64,000 bases of DNA from Arctopsyche grandis (GCF_051622035.1 NC_135358.1:13330001-13394000); one strand, 5' to 3'. Shown: positions 1 through 14,154, counted from the first letter of the stretch. Notes: generated by a model from the letters alone, not told the origin. Made by a program: numbers and translations.

Positions 1-298
1 TTGTTAAATTTCATAAAGCTCCTTAACAGGAAAATTAAGTTTAAAATATTCAATTCTGAAAACACCCACGCATACAGTAGCTCGTTCATAATCTAATAAG
101 CCGAAGTAGCCTTTTTGCGTCAAATTTCATTAAGATATCATTATTTCATACGAAAAATTTCAACAATTTTGCCAACTAATGAACATCGGTTTATTTTAAA
201 ATATAAATAAATACCGATATTTTTTTTACGAAAAATTTTTTATACAGAAAACCATCATTAAAAAAGCACTACAGCAATATAAATTTTACAATAATTAC
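1..298 (-). other. CASK intron 4, partial
   Basis: AT-rich intron sequence following the donor at 298-293. I see no exon, RNA gene or recognisable repeat. Confidence 0.7.
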
Positions 299-376
299 CA
301 TGCAACTGCTTCGCTATAGACAAATCCGGCCATCGCTCTTCTGACAACCTCAAAACAGAGATCCGACCCGTCCATG
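299..376 (-). CDS. CASK: CASK coding exon 4 (after hinge)
   Basis: Begins with one base completing Tyr93, then [20 protein letters not shown] and SEAVA (residues 94-118), then two bases TG before the donor GTAATT. The TG probably begins a Cys codon, as in VACHYM of insect CASK. Acceptor is TTTATTTCAG. This is the last coding exon inside the window; the catalytic loop exon would lie to the left of base 1. Confidence 0.93.
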
Positions 377-930
377 CTGAAATAAAAACATGAATCATTA
401 TCAAGTGATAAAAACATCAATACAAACTTAAAGTAAAAACAAATACATTAAAAAGTTTTTCAGCAAAAAAGGTCAAAGAACACATCAGCATGGCTTTAGG
501 GTAGTCGGTGACCTAGAAAAGGTCATAAGGCACCTAAGAAAGAGGCAAAAAAGCGGATACCTGTCACAACAGAACCTTTTACCCGAATAAAAATGCCCAA
601 AAACATACATCACAATATTTCAAACAAAGCGTAATAGTAAAAAAAGTTTAAGCAAAACTCTCCCAAGAGCGCACGAAAAAAGAATAGACCTTAAATAATT
701 AAATTTACAAGATCTACCTCCAAACAGAATCGTCGAACCAAAAGCATCGTTCGTTAGAGTCCACATATGTACATATGTATGTACGCCTCGCTTTGCAAAC
801 AATTATACCTTAAGAGCGTTGAGTTTTCGCAAAAGCTCAATTCAAATATTATAATAAGCCGAACGTTGACTTTTTAAAGAAGTATAAGTTTGAAAGTATG
901 TAAATTGTACATATAATAAATTATACTCAC

Positions 931-1036
931 TATTCGAAAACCATGTATAGCATTCCTTCTGAGCTGTAAGTTTCCAGCAACTCGACTATGTGCGGATGCT
1001 TGAGCATGTGACATATCGTCGCTTCCCGCTTCAGAT
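931..1036 (-). CDS. CASK: CASK coding exon 3 (helix C to hinge)
   Basis: Completes Asp58, then encodes residues 59-92, beginning [20 protein letters not shown] and ending MVFE, plus two bases of Tyr93. The Glu in LKREA (residue 62) is the helix C glutamate that pairs with Lys41. MVFEY is the start of the hinge. Acceptor is TTTCAG and donor GTGAGT. The separation from exon 2 is 34.5 kb, while exon 4 follows after only 554 bp. Confidence 0.95.
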
Positions 1037-2330
1037 CTGAAACACACAAACGCAAGGAAACTTCAGTCATCTGACACACAAATGTTAAGTAAACTACGTG
1101 TCACTAAGTTATCTATAAAGGAACGTGATGCGGTAACGAGTACGTGAAATGCAAATCATTCAAGGATGTGAGATCAAACGAGCCTATAGAAGAGAATAAC
1201 CGAGTATTCTGTGATTTTTCCTCTTTTTTTTTTGGTTGATATTTGCATAAGTATTTACATTAATAAATTAATCAGAAAAAAAGCTTAATCATGTCTTTAA
1301 AAAGTATTACATTTATGCACCAAAGTACATATATATTTAAAATATTGCTATAATTTATGTTTATGTATAAATCGTATTCACAGAATGTTTTAAGCTCAAT
1401 TTTGACGTGAATAAAATTTTAAAAAATTCAAAAACTTTGAAAGCTGAAATTTAAATATAAAATATTCTACACATTAGACTAGAACGTATGTCAGGATCGC
1501 GTTAAAAAATCTCATAGTATATTTCGACAAATACAGTTTGCATATCCTTATTTATTTGACATGTGGCTTACGCGAGCTTCGAACGTAAACAATATAACTT
1601 ATATGAATATATGTAGCATTTTAAATATATTTTCGCTACAAAATAACGAACCGGTCAAAATAAATATACTTTTGATGAAATAAAAAAATACTTCGTCGTG
1701 AAAAAATGTGAATAAAATCTAAGGAGCAATAAGAAAGCATGAAAATTTCCAATAAAGTGCTTCGCTATTGGAACATTGGCTATCCTTCATTGATACAACG
1801 GTAGAACACCAGACGATATAATTCTCCAGTAATGCCCATCCAATTGGGATTGGCATTGGCCTCATCTTCACCAACGTCTATACTACACAAATGATGTATT
1901 AAACAACAATTAAAGACTGAACCAACATAAAACACCATCGTCTAAATTTCAAACATTCAGACAGTGATTAAAATTGTGAAACATTTTACAATTAAAGCAT
2001 TATTTATTATATAATCTTGATAATTCAACGTAAACGAATAAAAATGATAAGACGTCGTTTGATGTCAAGGCATCGCGAAAACTTGAAAAGCTTAGTTACT
2101 TCAGAGTGATAAAGCGAATTTTCACGCAGATTTAGCGAACTGAAAATACAACAGGAATATCGCTTTACAGCTTTTTCGTCACAAACTCGTGATATTAAAA
2201 GGGAAAAAACCAGCATTAAACTCAACCTTAAAACCTTTACTCTCGCAACACACACATTTAAGATTCAACATGCGTATCAGATTAATATTACGTACATATT
2301 TACACACAGCATATATCATATTAATATAAA
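1037..2330. other. CASK intron 2, start: no recognised feature
   Basis: AT-rich unique-looking sequence. Short open frames on both strands have no recognisable motif and lie in low-complexity composition. Confidence 0.6.
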
Positions 2331-3064
2331 AAGACTCGCTATGCACAGAAAAAATATACCCATGTATAATGTAATAAGCCAACATCAGCATCTACTTCCT
2401 CTTGTCAAAAGAAGAGAGATAGCTGACATCTCAACAATTTTGAACATCCTTAACGGCTCGATTGACTGTCCTCAATTATTGAGCAGACTATCATTGCGTG
2501 TACCAAATAGAATGACTAGATGTAATGAGCTCCTTTACATACCTAATACTTTTTCTAATTATGGAAGAAGCTCATTCATCTGGCGTGCAAGCTCCACCGT
2601 CAACACACTAATCTTAACAATTTCTATGTTTGACTTATTTAATATTAATGCTATACAAGCTAGAGTAATTATTGCAAATTTGTTTTTCGATGATTAATTT
2701 TAATGAAAGTTTATGATTATGATTATGAATTTTTATTTTGATGTATTTATTTTGTCTTTTTGTTTTTTGTTATATATTATATTTTTTATATTATTTCATA
2801 ATTTTTATCATATTATTATTCTTATTATTCTGATATTTTTATTATACTGTTATTTCTATTTTTTTTCTTTTTTTGTTTTCTTTAACTATTTTACTCTATT
2901 ATCATTTTTGTTTCTTATTTTAAATGTTTGAACTTTTCTTTTTTTACCTATATGTGAAAATTATTAATGGTTTACTTAACATAATTATATTTTTTTTACT
3001 ATCAATCTAATAAACTGTAAACTGTAAATTTTCCAAATAAATAAAATAAAATAAAATAAAATAA
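2331..3064 (+). mobile_element. LINE 3' end, 5'-truncated (jockey/CR1-like)
   Basis: The frame 2341-2697 gives 118 aa with the pattern RREIADISTILNILNGSIDC, then LRVPNRMTR. This is the C-terminal tail seen after the reverse transcriptase in many insect non-LTR elements. The element at 16690-17790 has the same pattern (RRRHTD, NGFLDCSDLL, RIPVRYSRR). A T-rich 3' UTR of about 330 bp follows and ends in an (AAATA)n tail at 3037-3064. The reverse transcriptase core is missing. Confidence 0.65.
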
Positions 3065-3279
3065 TTAGACAATACCAAACGAAGAGCTTTAAAGGATCCA
3101 TATCTTGGGCTATCATTCGCTAATTAGCAACAGACTGTTTTCTTATCGCGCTCGCCCATCTGAAATCAAGTTCATTGTTAGACCTTTCGCTACCAGAGAA
3201 TAATTTATTCCTTTGTTTCCAAACCGAATTGTATAATAATATCCGAATTCAATTTTTCTTTATAATTTTAAACGACCCC

Positions 3280-3382
<103 letters not shown>

Positions 3383-3969
3383 TTAAAGCATCTAAGCGCA
3401 TCAAACAGCAGACAATCGATCATCGGTTGAAAGTTAACCCCGAATTATCGAAGTTACGTCTAACAGCCAAAGTTTCATTAATTACCGACGAAAGCGGATT
3501 GGCGTCTTCTAAAAGGATGTTTAATTTAATATTTATTTCTGTTTCGGAAGTGCTAGTCTGATATATACGGTTGCAGGACGCGAACACTAACACCAGTTGA
3601 AAAAGCACATGGCTTAAAAAGCTATTTTTGAAAGCTCCTTGCGCAGAGAGAACTACACGGGTGCGTAAATAACTCGAACGGCTCCTTCTGCTTACCTCTA
3701 ACCGTAAAATCGACAAGTTAATCCGAAAACCGATAACGAACCTCGAAGCTCCGACACGATTCACTCGGGTGGGAAAACAGACGTAATGATACGTCGACTA
3801 GCAAGCAGATTAAGCAACGGTAAAACCTGAAGAATAATCGAATTATCGATAAGCTGAAAAATAAAAAACACAACGCCTTCTTTAAACGGGGCAACAAACC
3901 ATTCAACAATCTTTTGAGGTGAATTGCACACTGAAAACACATAGAATGTACTACGCAGTTTGACGTCAT

Positions 3970-4090
3970 TCTTATTTATTTATTTATTCATTATTTATTT
4001 ATTTATTTATTATACAACATCAATTAATCAAGCACACTCGTCTAACAGATTGCTCCAAAGCGACGAGTGTGCTAAAAAGATTAAGAAAGG
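3970..4090 (-). repeat. Retroposon 3' tail with hairpin
   Basis: A TTTA-rich tail (minus-strand AAATA repeats) is followed by a small hairpin, CACACTCGTC ... GACGAGTGTG. A second copy lies at 4417-4500. It looks like the 3' end of a LINE or SINE family on the minus strand; no coding part remains. Confidence 0.5.
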
Positions 4091-4416
4091 GTACATGAAA
4101 TACAACTAAAATAAACAAATTAGATATACATATGTATATATATATACAAATACATGCTATGTATGTAAATATATGCAAACATCTGGTAATAAAAAATACC
4201 AGTGCACAAATAAGCAATGTTACAAGATCTATAAATAATTTAACGATTTTACTTCATTAAAATTGAATAGGCTTTCTAACCTTCCAATAACAATTTAACG
4301 ATGATCACTTAATGACTTCCAAAGTTCAAAAAACAAACTTAATTAATCAGCAGACACAGCAATATATCAAACCACACATACATACATATGTATAATACAA
4401 ACATACGAAACGTACA

Positions 4417-4500
4417 TATTTTTTTATTTTATTTTTATTCAATCAATCAAAGTACACTCGTCATTACAGATCGCTCCAATGCGACGGTGTACTATACACA
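4417..4500 (-). repeat. Retroposon 3' tail with hairpin, second copy
   Basis: Same arrangement as 3970-4090: a T-rich tail, then ACACTCGTC ... GATCGCTCCAATGCGACG. Two copies within 500 bp support an interspersed family. Confidence 0.5.
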
Positions 4501-4649
4501 TCAAGAAATTATATATGTATATTTTCAATACACAATCATAACATAATTCGAAACCATACATGAAATATACGGCATTTTTATTGCACATACATACATATAT
4601 ACGGCCGCAAGGATCATTGAATTAATTTTTTAACAATTAATTAAGTACA

Positions 4650-5002
4650 GAATTAATCCATTGAGACATCTATGGATTTTAGATTTTGTGCACAATTATT
4701 ACAATTTATATATAATAAAATAAATACAAATAATTATTGAGACATCTATAGATTTAAATTTTTGGCATAATTTTTACAAATAATACACAATAATACGTAA
4801 GATTTTTTGTGACAACAGGAAAGGATTTATTTGCCAATTTGAGGAACAGTTTCAACAATGATCAGATAAAATCGGCATATTCTGATAGAGAAACGATGGA
4901 TTTGGAGTCACAAATCTAACCAGCAGTTTGGCGGATCGAACCTGTGATCGCATGGTGCTAAACATATACGCTACCATTAAGCCAGGCTGCTGGCTGTGCT
5001 TT
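4650..5002 (-). mobile_element. tRNA-derived SINE
   Basis: On the minus strand, the box A-like TGGCTTAATGGTAGC (4984-4970) and box B-like GGTTCGATCCG (4942-4932) have tRNA spacing. They are followed by TGTGACTCCAAATCCATCG and a TATCAGA block. The same body follows the tRNA-like heads at 38021 and 39595. The distal part carries the tail motif ATAGATGTCTC twice. Confidence 0.7.
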
Positions 5003-6764
5003 GAATATGTACATATGTAAAACACATCGCAATACAAAACCATTAAATATATATGTACATATAATGAAATGTTTTTCGTCAGATTTGATGAAAACGAGAA
5101 TCTGAAACCAAACCGTGGGTATGTGTTGTATAATTGACATTGTTAATGAGAGGCATCGCAAGCCCGTGCGTCTTCATATCACAATTATTAATTCTAAACC
5201 CCACCCTTAAGGAGAAAGACCAGCCCCTGCCTATCTCCAACGACTACCCTAACAGGGAACGCGGCGCTCAATGAATGAAAGATTAATGTCTATATTACCA
5301 ATGTGTACGTAAATTGCGAAGCTGCTATCTCACGAGAACACGTTCCTTCTTATTGATATTGTCTGAACTTCCACGTAAATATAGCCACAGTTATTCATGT
5401 GTCGGAGAGAGAAACTCCGGCATCCCGTTCCATATACATACATATAAGGATAAAATTATTACAAAGAAGATCGCATGTCTATACAAAGACCTTCGGTACA
5501 AATCCTCCCCGAAACCAAATTTCTTATCGCAAAATCTTACAACCATCATCGACGCTGTAAGTATCAAATTTACTCCGTTGAAACGTTACGAAACGTCTTC
5601 TCGTAATCATAATTAAGTCTTATCTAATGCGTAACGGGTGTGTGTAAACAAGCAACATTCAAATGGTATACGTCGGAGAAGCGAGAGCACATAACCCACC
5701 TGGGGAACAATTACGCCGACGCAGTTAAGCACACCTGTTTAATGAGCTTCTGTGAAATTTTAAGTCCGGTCCTGCCTTTATCAGGAGTAGCCAAACTTTT
5801 TATGGCGCAAATTGCAACCCTTTCGCAAGATGACTATGAATTTTGAACGGTTTGGAACTCGTAATAATTTAATACAATGACTGTATGCAACGCATTAATA
5901 TACATACCTACATCAAATCGAAATTAATCACTTGATGAATATTCATAACTAGCTTTATGCCCATTGAAATTTCAACGGGTGCTTTCGGATTGATACATGA
6001 TTTAAAATTAAGTTACAATATGAATAGTAATAATTAATCGGAATCGGAACTGAAACAGTAATTCTAAAATTAAACTAAATAATTCATGTGTAAGGTCGAA
6101 GACAACTGTAAATCCGCTGTATTCCAATTTTTAATTGAATATAAAAGTAAGATATAAAAGTTTAGCTATTATAATAAGTTTACGCAATGTAATACTTCCC
6201 GATTGTAAACAAACAGTCATTGACCTCGCAAGTTTGAATATTATTAATATACATAATATAGGTCACCTCGATAGCACATTACATATATTATTGTTTTTTT
6301 AACGCCCTTCCGGGAGGAACCGATAGAACAGTTGGTGAAAACGTAACGTGATGTAGTAAACGTAGCGTAACGTGAAAGCACCGAGAAGGTTCGGATATCG
6401 ACACCTCGCGGCGATTTCAAATTTCGCGATTTCAATTTATTTTTCGAATATCGTAAAATTTAATGAATTTTAATTATTTTTAAATAGTATATATTTAATT
6501 GTTTAATATGAAAACAAAAAAAATGGTTCAAAACCTCGCTAAATAAAATTATAATAATTACGTATTTTTATATGGCGACAATGAAAATTTTCAATTAATG
6601 TTTAAAAAAAAGAACAATTTGAAATCGGACCATGGAGTAATCGGTTAACTCCCAACTCGAGTATAAAAAGGATGTTTGTATTGAGAGGACACCGGTTCGA
6701 GCGCGAATGAATTTATACAAAGTTTAGGCTTTTTATCGATTCATTATGTTCGGCTAGCGTCAGG
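5003..6764. other. CASK intron 2: no recognised gene
   Basis: Mixed unique sequence. Open frames at 5314-5616, 5640-5846 and 6244-6435 show no motif I recognise and no splice-supported extension, so I treat them as chance. Confidence 0.5.
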
Positions 6765-6825
6765 ACACACACACACACACGCACGCACGCACCCACACAC
6801 ACACACACACACACACAGACTAGCG

Positions 6826-6901
<76 letters not shown>
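6765..6901. repeat. Compound (CA)n-(TA)n microsatellite
   Basis: CA/CG-rich dinucleotides (6765-6817) followed by TA repeats (6829-6901). Confidence 0.97.
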
Positions 6902-6904
<3 letters not shown>

Positions 6905-7684
6905 AATTATATTACATGTGGAATTCATGCAAAATGTTAATTAATTTCAACCTATTAATTTTCCTATTAATTTCAACTAACGTTCGTAATAAAAAAAAAC
7001 TTTGTTGAATTGAGAAAACATCTGTTACAGATTAAGGGTTGGCAAATAAATCGACCCCTTTGAACTTTTGGGAAAAATAGCACAAAAACAAACAAACCGT
7101 CAGCTAATTTTCTATGATGAATGTAATAACAACCAGCCTGTTAGTAAAACCTATCCGTGACCCAATTTTCAATTATAATTAAAAGAACTTTAAAAACATA
7201 CATACTTTTATGGAGAATAAAAACTTTTGTAAGACTATATAAAATAATAAAATCATTTGAAAGGAAACAACTATCAGTCGCAAATCATTTACAATGATTT
7301 TTTTTTCGATTTAAGTAAGAAAGACAAAAACTTGGAGAATATTAATTATTATTTTCTTAAGTTTTATTATTATTTTTATTTACAAAACGAGCATATAAAT
7401 ATTTTGTTCATTTTTTCAAAATGAAATAAAAAAAAAAACTCATAGAATTCAGTATTCTCAACAGCTCGCTTAACACAGTTAACGGATCCCCACGTCAAAT
7501 ACATATGTATATAATACACATATTAAGCATTTCTAATACCCAGCAACAATAGATGACGGATTTATTACACCTCAAAAGATCCACTCTATTATTAATGTGT
7601 AATCGCATTCGTGGTCATTGAAACAAATTAATAGAGGAATCTTTCACTAAAAATTTAAGAACATATAAATATTATAGATACGTT

Positions 7685-8165
7685 GACCGTTCAAAGAGCG
7701 AGCGAAGTGTGCGGGCGCGATAAGGGTTGAAATGAAAGTTCAACCACCGTCACGTTTATAATTAATAAATTGCGACGAGTTACGAACGTGTGTGGGTGGT
7801 TGGGGAGTTGACAGGGGAAACCGAGTATCGATTGCACCTTAATTTGAGGCCATAATAATTTGTAAGATAAAAGCCTCGTTGCGCTAATGGACAGTATGGC
7901 GACGGCGGCTAAGGGTCAAGTAATAGCCGGGTCGGTTCGGTCCATTGTTCTAGCCGCCCGAAAGGGTCACAAATTCTCTCTTTAACCCGCCCTTTCAAAA
8001 GACAGAGGAGGAAGAAGCAAACGCGAGCTGTGGGTTAATTCCCGAGTTCGAACTTCGATCCGATTTCGATAAAACGATGGATCCAGCCCCTTCGGGTCGA
8101 TGTCGCCTCCGGAAGAACTTTCTTAGCAAAGTTTCGGGTCCGGCTACATATGACAGTACATATGA
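7685..8165. promoter_or_regulatory. GC-richer unique island in CASK intron 2
   Basis: About 480 bp of clearly higher GC and CpG content than the surrounding intron. There is no ORF of substance and no repeat structure. Such islands inside a long first-half intron are candidate enhancers or conserved non-coding DNA. This is inference from composition only. Confidence 0.3.
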
Positions 8166-8464
8166 CAACATAAATTTTCGGTCAATATAACGACCCCGAC
8201 TTTGATATTAAAAGCTAGATGGAACTCATATGTAAGATTCTCATCTTGCGGTCACCTCCTATTCCCCTTCCTTCGAAAACAATACGCAACGGAAAGTTAT
8301 TACGTACGTTATTGTGCTAAAAGCCGCTTATTCTTGAAGACAACCATTGAATTAACACAATTACATACTATATTTAGAATAATTATTCATTATCACCCCT
8401 CACAGACATTTAATTATATACCTTCAGTTAAGTTGAGAAATTTCATTCGCATAACCATCTTTTA

Positions 8465-8720
8465 ATTTTAATTTTTTTTTTTTTATTTAAAAAGGCTCAC
8501 CAACAATGTACATAAATTACACAATATATTCTTTACATATTTATGATTCTGGTATATATGTACATCACTTATAGGTGTGCACAACATTATTTTAAGTATA
8601 TTACAAATTATTTTTAAATGTTAAACAATTAATCTAGAATACAATAGAACAATTAAGACAACAATAATAATAATAATTCTATTACAATAATAATAATAAT
8701 AATATTTTATTAGTATTATT
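8465..8720. repeat. T-rich retroposon tail and (TAA)n repeats
   Basis: A T-run and ATTTAAAAAGGCTCACC resemble a minus-strand retroposon 3' end. Two short (AAT)n arrays follow at 8662-8706. Confidence 0.4.
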
Positions 8721-8934
8721 ATTTTATTTCATATATAATATTAAGACTTTTCACTTGAACCACTTGGACCACTTTCGGAATCATATTTCCAAATTATGCA
8801 ATTGATCGATAGCCGAATAGTCTTAAACATTCCAAACCCATCTCATCGTTGCTTATAAAATGAACAATACACATCCAATACGACATTTAATACATCTTAG
8901 AAAAACCCTACGTCACATCCCATCTTTACAACCT

Positions 8935-9250
8935 GAAACCGATATTGACGTAAATGCGTAACGTTGCGTTGGCAGGATCGAAGGACGCGCCCTGGAGCGT
9001 CCTGGCCACAAACGGACGCACTGTCATAAATTATGACTCGCTCGCAAACCGGCGTAGAATTCCCCTTCCGGTGAGTGGGTGGGATGAGGAGGAAAAACGC
9101 GACCTTAAAGGACTCGGACATTATTTATTTAGAAATAATTTAGCCTTTGTGAGCTAGAGCCGCATTGCAGGAGCGCTCGTTACCTGCGAGTCCTTGTTCC
9201 CAATTCTCGCTCGTGGGCGAAACTTTAAACACACTCTGAAAAACTCCCTC
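8935..9250. promoter_or_regulatory. GC-richer unique island in CASK intron 2
   Basis: Compositional island with overlapping short frames on both strands (8897-9157) and no recognisable protein. Candidate regulatory DNA, on composition alone. Confidence 0.25.
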
Positions 9251-11279
9251 CAGTCGAAATAACCCTTTTCTTAAATAAAATGAACAATAGACAACATCGT
9301 TATAAATAATAATACGTATATTTTCCTTTAGACTATTATTCTATTTACATATTTTTTATTTATACCCATGAATATGTATGTGCATATATGTACATTTTAT
9401 ATTCAGGTTCACTTTATACATACTCGTATAGAAACGCCATTAATTTTTGTTCACATCAGACAAAAGCCCGATTACCGGTTAACGTTTAACGGTTGGTTCC
9501 GACGCCCATGCGGTATTTAACCGCCACCGATAATGGTATACCCGCTACAATGGATCGTAAGGGTTAAAACAATAATGGCAGTGTTGCAGAGCTACTAAGG
9601 GTTACGTACACTGTAACGGTCATATATTTTTAACGATTTTTTTCCCGGCTCAATTCTAAGGCGATAAATTTGCATGAAAATCGAAGTTTGATAAGTACAT
9701 AACTCGTCGACGTAGATGTAGTACATTTCAGTCAAATTTTACAATAAAATCGAGAAATTGAATTCAATTTTAATATCCATAAATCAAACAAAACCGTTTA
9801 CAAAGCTCGCGCGGTTTTCAAATTCTACTGCGGAATGGAAATCTAATCGAAAATTCGAATCTAATCGAATCGCGAATTATGTAGATATGTACATACATAC
9901 ATACATACTTATATATCTATAATAGTACACCGTGATTGATGATTCATATTACTTATGCAAATTGCGCAATTCAATTATAGAATTGCAGTCAAATACATAA
10001 TATATAATTAAAAAATAGTTTCCAAATAAATGTATCGAAAAGCTTATATTATAAATTAAGTATAGTAAATATTAAATTATAATAAATATTATATTATAAA
10101 ACAATGGCCCTCAACATCAGAATATGTATAAATTTATTTGAAAATAATCAAAGCAGCTCACACTATCAGTCAATGTAATTAGTCTGCGAAAGTTTAATTA
10201 CCAAAGTTCATCTATCGAAAGGCAATGGAAAAGCTCGAAGGTGAAATCTCTCCTTAAAAAGTACATCCATAAAATTTCACCAATAAAAAGTTCACTATTA
10301 AAAACGACTTCGAAAGCGTAAGTTCATAAGATCTAACTTTATAACCAAATTAAACTGCCATTTAAAAGCTTTTTATTATTACTCTATAAATATGTTTATA
10401 TGCATGTACATATTACAATTTCACAGAAAACTGAAAACGCAAATAATTTAATATAGCATAATAAAACTTATAATAACATATCTCATACGAGCTCGTGGAT
10501 AATTTAATATTATACTTTCCCAGTCTATTGTTATTCACGTCAACATTAACCGCACATAATTCGATTCAGTTGCAAAAGAGAAACTTAAATATTCCGTGAA
10601 GTTATTTAGATGAATAAAATCTAATAACATTTTAACTGAAAATTATTTTAACTCCTAGTTTATATACGTACATACATTGTAGATATGTACATTTACTTTT
10701 ATGATCCTCTTGAGTGATATAAATCAATCGTTTCTCAAACTCTATTGGCGACGGTCCACTTGGGCAAAGCACATAACTCAGTGACCCAATAACACCCCAC
10801 ATCCCAATCTTCTTCCGGTTATAGTATCCTCTGTTGACTTAAAAATTTCCCCTAGTAACAGTTTTACTAATGAAATCTTTTTTACAAGTAAAACCAAGCT
10901 AAAATAAATTGCTTCATAGAAAAATATTTTGTTAATTTAATCTCCTCGTCAAATAAACTAATATATTTTTATTCCCAATTCAATCATCATCATTATTATT
11001 TTACTTAAATATATTAAATCCTTATTTTTCGATATAAATAAATTATCCCTTTACTGCATTATATCAACTAAAACGAAAAAAACATGTATACAAATTGATT
11101 AATAGCCTTACAATGTGCTTAACTTTCATTCATCTGTGTCTTCAAATAGTAAAAAAGTCTCTTCAAATTAACATAAAGCCTCTTCCGATACTTTGCACCA
11201 AATAGCCGAAGCTAATTTGGACGAAAACTAAACAGACCGCCTTCATATCGCAAAGGGGACTGTACATATTATATATGAA
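9251..11279. other. CASK intron 2: no recognised feature
   Basis: AT-rich intron with scattered TACATATGTA words. A slightly GC-richer patch lies at 9470-9600. Nothing else is supportable. Confidence 0.5.
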
Positions 11280-11690
11280 TGAATGTATGTATGCAGACAT
11301 CTGAAACGGCAAAAAAAAAACGGGACCAAATAGCGCGACGACAATAATATCCTTGACCCACCGCACACACGTGAGCGCCTCGACGAAAGGCCCCATGGCG
11401 TCTAAACAAACGAGCGAAGGATGGGAAAATCATCCCGCCCACTCGACCTCCCACAGTTCCACAGAGTGTAGGAAACGCGGAAAGGGAGAGACTGTGGGTG
11501 GGGAGGCGGAGGGTGGAGAGCCAGGACGAAGCTGGAAAGGGAGACGAGGATGGAGTGGTGGGACTTCCTCCCATATCGACCAGACCCACCCAAACACTCC
11601 CCGGTCCTGGAGAGCCTGGAAGCGTGTATAAAAGTTAGCGAAGCCCTCGCGAAGCTTCGATGAGATCGAACCGACCGCTGCACATTGTAA
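11280..11690. promoter_or_regulatory. GC-rich unique island in CASK intron 2
   Basis: About 400 bp with purine-rich GGAG-type tracts and CpGs, the most GC-rich stretch of this intron outside transposons. Overlapping frames on both strands (11353-11683) look composition-driven. It could be a regulatory element or an alternative 5' exon or promoter of CASK; I see no clear splice donor to prove that. Confidence 0.3.
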
Positions 11691-12298
11691 ATTATTAGAT
11701 CGGATTTGTTAGGGTAAACCTACCGACTAATGTCATTACGCTGCAGCACACGCAACAAATTTAAAATATATTGTCCACATATGTATGTATGTACATAAAC
11801 GATTTCGTTAGTAAGGTGCAGTCGGGATTGGGTGCAAAGCCTATAAAAAACAATAATTCGCACTATTATACCAACGAAATTATAGCCAAAGACACTGTAA
11901 AAGTAACATGAAAATTATACATTCTTATCAATACATATACTTTTCATATAAAATATAGCTACACCCTTCAAGTATAAACTCAGATTACCTAAACACAATC
12001 TGCTTTAGGTCATCGACTTTAGAGTGTCTTTAATTAATATTGTGTATTATGAGTATTTATAAGAATTGTAAATAGGTTTTTGGGCTCTTTTTACTAACCT
12101 CTTTTTTCGTATTATGCTGTACATTAACATTAGAATAATATAATATAATACTATGACTAGTAACAAAATTGAATTAGAATTGTAAAATAGAAAATTATCA
12201 GTAGCTATTAAAATAGATTGTATAAGCATTTAATAAAAAGCATTTAAAATAAAAATAAAAAAAAATAAATAAAAAAAATAAATAAAAAAATAAAAATA

Positions 12299-12301
<3 letters not shown>

Positions 12302-12357
<56 letters not shown>
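12302..12357. repeat. (TA)n microsatellite
   Basis: TA array preceded by A-rich AAATA words. Confidence 0.97.
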
Positions 12358-12360
<3 letters not shown>

Positions 12361-12429
12361 AAATATTGTACATATTTAGAATTTTTATAATTTTTCAACA
12401 TCTCCAATTTACTGGTTTATAAAAAATCC

Positions 12430-12475
12430 TGCAAATTTATCCATAGATGTCTCTATGATGCGCATTAGGGTATAC
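12430..12475 (+). repeat. SINE 3' tail motif, isolated
   Basis: The ATCCATAGATGTCTCTATGA motif also closes the SINE at 38021-38290 and appears in the SINE at 4650-5002. Only the tail is recognisable here. Confidence 0.45.
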
Positions 12476-12747
12476 CTGTTAGGCATTCCTGGTATACATA
12501 TACATACATATGTATGTACATATATGTAGGTTGGTATGAATGAGAATATTTTAAGTTGGCAGACCTGTGGCGTTGCTTCGCGCGTCACTCGGTTGCTCGA
12601 GCCGGACTCGAAGACATTAAACGAGTTGCGTAAAGACTTTGACTTTGAATATCCTCCCGCACACATTCATGGATCCCATATACATACATATATGTATAAA
12701 ATAAAAATATGGATTTATGTGTGTATATGTAAACTCCAATAAAAACG

Positions 12748-12891
<144 letters not shown>

Positions 12892-13613
12892 TTATACATA
12901 TTATGACACTTCTTTCAGTTCAGTTACACTACGACATAGTGTTATATGTACATATGTACATAGATACTTTAATGCGATAAGACATTTTTCTAGTAAACTA
13001 CCAGACAAATCGATTTTTTATATGAAAACAAACAAGTAACCATTCTGTTTTATTACTGAACATTGTATATGATTTTAATTCAAAAACTTTTGCGGAGGCA
13101 GAGTCAATGCTGATTTAGGCTAATACGCATTTACTTAACGTTTTACATAATACATAATACATTAGTTAAACAAAATCCCTATCGCGTATAACTACTTAAA
13201 CAGTACCTACATAAAGATACTATCTACATATGTACATTTTTAAGTATGAAAACATTAATTAACCATGTATAGTAAATAAAATAAAATTAACGACTTTTTT
13301 CGCGACCCCACCTCAAGTTTTCAATGTTTGATTTCTTATTCAAGGATGAGAATACTCAACAATTAGCGATTTGACATTTAAAGCTACAAAACACGGCAGC
13401 TATATTTCTGTTTATTTATTACTAACGCAACGGAACGGTGAGAACGGAGTTCAAATATTTAAATTCGAAAACTTTGCCAATTTCCAGTTTTACAAGCATA
13501 GGGAAAAAGTCAACATTGTTTAAAAAAAAAAAAGAAAACCACGTCGATTGAAATTAATATATAAACTTGCAAATTCTGTTTTGCCGGAAAAAAGCCTATA
13601 CCCTATTACATAC

Positions 13614-13616
<3 letters not shown>

Positions 13617-13669
<53 letters not shown>
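13617..13669. repeat. (TA)n microsatellite
   Basis: TA array flanked by TACATACATA and TGTACATATG words. Confidence 0.97.
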
Positions 13670-13674
<5 letters not shown>

Positions 13675-14154
13675 TATGTATGTATGAACATACATACATA
13701 TCATATCTTTTGTCACCTACTCGTAAATCGGAAAACCGGCACTAACCTTTGTCTATCCCATAATTAAATCTAACCGAGTATCCTTAGCCGAGAGGCACTA
13801 AAAGTGAGTTTCAACGGTTAAAATAAGCTTGAGGCACACCGCCAGGCCCCGAGAGAAATCCGAGTGATACCCAAATTGACCCGTCACGTTGTCACCTTTT
13901 ATCAACTTGGACGTTGCGTTAAAAACACAGACTTAACGTTATAATTTCGCGTTACTAAATACACATTTACTTGAACGTAAAAACAACTTTAATGTAAAAT
14001 TTACATCGAAAGTGCCTCTCGAGCAACACTAACACTGAAATACCTTCGTGCAACGTGAGCGAGGGAAGCAAGCGCTTTTATCGCTCTCCATATACGGACA
14101 CAAATGTGCTGCAAAACACTCTCTTTGAAGTTTCTTCAGAAGAGAGTCCAAATC

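Noticed and set aside
2713..2931. 72-codon Phe/Leu/Ile-rich frame
   Set aside because: T-rich 3' UTR of the LINE fragment at 2331-3064.
11269..11683. Overlapping frames on both strands of a GC-rich island
   Set aside because: Composition-driven, no motif, no splice support.
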